A DNA stretch of 64,000 bases from an uncultured Verrucomicrobiales bacterium. Its GTDB lineage: Bacteria; Verrucomicrobiota; Verrucomicrobiia; Verrucomicrobiales; Akkermansiaceae. The notes below the pieces were generated by a model. That model was not told the DNA's origin, did no database searches, and was given only the letters and a program-made list of their open reading frames with translations. A program made the translations under genes and the position numbers. Positions 63,305-64,000 of this stretch are shown here, in pieces (the first letter of the stretch is position 1; each line of letters begins with the position of its first letter). The stretch lies in assembly GCA_937928545.1 (NCBI GenBank), contig CALGJQ010000021.1:29601-93600 (forward strand). Reading direction: 5' to 3'.

Positions 63305-63700
63305 TCAAAAATCTGGGCGAAGAATTTTGAGATCTGGGATTCTGAAAAAATGGGCATCAGAAGTCATGACCCAAGCTCCAGCGCGTAAAGCGCAGCTTGC
63401 GATGGCGATATCTGTAAGAGGGAGGACTTTTCCCTCCCGATCCAGTCGCCAAGCGAGTTCCCAAATATCGTCCCACGCGGCGCAACCGAGGTCAGAGAAG
63501 CGCATGATATTGAAGAAGTTCTCAAGGCTAGTGCGGGCTTTCATGCCTTTAATTCCGCGCAAGACTTCCGCCTTAACCACTCCGCAGGTGACGAGATCAG
63601 TCCCTTCATAGCGGTTGAGAAGAACGCGAGTTGGGTCCAAGCCCTTCCGCATGAGATCAATGAAGACATTGGAATCTACAAGAATAGATTCAGGATTCAT
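63305..63700 (-). CDS. vapC: VapC-like PIN-domain ribonuclease toxin
   Basis: 131 residues of the PIN fold. The acidic active-site residues are visible: D9 in ILVDSNVFIDL, Glu in VVKAEVLRG, Asp in LPLTDIAIASCAL and Asp in VMTSDAHFFRIPDL. Such toxins cleave tRNA or rRNA unless held by a VapB antitoxin encoded just upstream. The ATG at 63700 overlaps the stop of the truncated upstream frame (ATGA), the normal coupling of a toxin to its antitoxin. The antitoxin body appears displaced by an IS element, so the gene's expression state is uncertain. Confidence 0.88.
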   Translation of the reverse strand: MNPESILVDSNVFIDLMRKGLDPTRVLLNRYEGTDLVTCGVVKAEVLRGIKGMKARTSLENFFNIMRFSDLGCAAWDDIWELAWRLDREGKVLPLTDIAIASCALRAGAWVMTSDAHFFRIPDLKILRPDF

Positions 63701-63748
63701 TTCTTGGGCTTATTTGGATTCAAGGGGAGCTTAGATTCTGCGACCATA
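63697..63748 (-). pseudogene. 3' remnant of the gene upstream of vapC (probable antitoxin)
   Basis: About 17 codons (MVAESKLPLNPNKPKK then TGA) remain between the IS end at 63749 and vapC, in the frame whose stop overlaps the vapC start. Position and coupling fit the C-terminus of a VapB-type antitoxin, whose 5' part would lie beyond the insertion. Too short for family assignment. The first Met could in principle serve as a start for a mini-ORF. Confidence 0.6.
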
Positions 63749-64000
63749 TGGGCTTCCCCCGATAAAATGCACTGCGAGCGCTCAGTTCCTTGTTGGTTTT
63801 TAGTTTAGGTTCTGTGTTTGATTTTGAAAGTAATTCCGAAGATGACTTTCAGGTGAGTGATAGCCCAGTGAGCTGTGGAGACGGCTCCGATTGTAGAAGG
63901 TCTCAATGTAGTCAAAGATGGCGCGCTCTGCGTCGATCTTAGTCTCGAAGCAGCAATCATCGGGAAAGCTCTCTCGCTTGATTGTCGCGAAAAAACTCTC
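63749..64000 (-). mobile_element. IS3-family element (IS150-like), partial
   Basis: One end of an insertion sequence that continues past the window. The terminal inverted repeat is TGGGCTTCCCCCGATAAAAT and on to 63773, similar in layout to IS150-type ends (TG..CT.CCCCC..AAAA.TG.AC). It carries the 3' end of the transposase gene. The other end and any target-site duplication are outside the window. Confidence 0.78.
63800..64000 (-). CDS. IS3-family transposase OrfB, C-terminal part
   Basis: Last 66 residues plus TAA stop at 63800-63802; the 5' part is beyond the window. It begins ESFFATIKRESFPDDCCFET, where the first Glu is the catalytic E of the DDE triad, and continues YIETFYNRSRLHSSLGYHSP, the hallmark end of the IS3 rve integrase domain. 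The gene catalyses copy-out/paste-in transposition. The IS end is 51 bp beyond the stop. Confidence 0.93.
   Translation of the reverse strand, partial: ESFFATIKRESFPDDCCFETKIDAERAIFDYIETFYNRSRLHSSLGYHSPESHLRNYFQNQTQNLN

Overview
The window is a gene-dense bacterial chromosome segment, most likely from a member of the Verrucomicrobiota (inference; no rRNA is present to confirm it). The case rests on a PEP-CTERM protein, a formylglycine-type sulfatase and a DUF1080 protein, a long PurF of the type seen in Bacteroidota and relatives, a family II pyrophosphatase with CBS/DRTGG inserts, and dispersed intergenic hairpin repeats. The first 10 kb is G-rich on the + strand, because nearly all genes there lie on the - strand.

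Layout. 1-8.4 kb (-): an uncharacterised lipid/isoprenoid locus made of HMG-CoA reductase, a UbiA prenyltransferase, a PEP-synthase-like phosphotransferase, a DUF3419/BtaA-like aminocarboxypropyl transferase, a VTE5/VTE6-like prenol kinase, a GNAT protein and an AMP-forming ligase cut by the window edge. 8.5-9.4 kb: xerC. 9.6-14.7 kb (-): a compact natural-product-like cluster (A-T-TE NRPS-like protein, cytosine-deaminase-like amidohydrolase, cytochrome P450). 14.9-18.7 kb (+): miaB, a membrane protein and a CBS-type pyrophosphatase. 18.7-23 kb: M1 peptidase, L,D-transpeptidase and PEP-CTERM serine protease. 23-32.6 kb (+): ABC exporter, GNAT, menG/ubiE, hisC, a zinc-ribbon protein, mnmE and a TPR protein. 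32.6-40.7 kb: a 6S-like RNA, gspE-gspF-ABC ATPase, a TPM-domain pair, and an HtrA protease/pseudoprotease pair. 40.7-50.6 kb: photolyase, rpoA-rplQ, purM-purF, ispF, an inositol-monophosphatase-like gene and coaB. 50.75 kb: tRNA-Leu(CAG), followed by a short accessory segment (VOC protein, attC-like site, HEPN-like protein). 52.4-63.2 kb: maf, a lipid kinase, a DUF1080 protein, uvrB, peptidase C26, sulfatase and typA. 63.3-64 kb: vapC, whose upstream partner gene is cut by an IS3-family element running off the window.

The most striking observation is in miaB. The codon for the first cysteine of the MTTase Fe-S site is an in-frame TGA (14913-14915). It is followed 25 nt later by a hairpin with an AGGUU apical loop that has the look of a bacterial SECIS element. 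The gene therefore reads as a selenoprotein MiaB that conventional annotation would start 12 codons too late. The second main lead is the orphan lipid locus with a class I HMG-CoA reductase, in a genome that also carries the MEP-pathway gene ispF. The third is the NRPS-like/amidohydrolase/P450 cluster, whose thioesterase has a cysteine in the nucleophile position.
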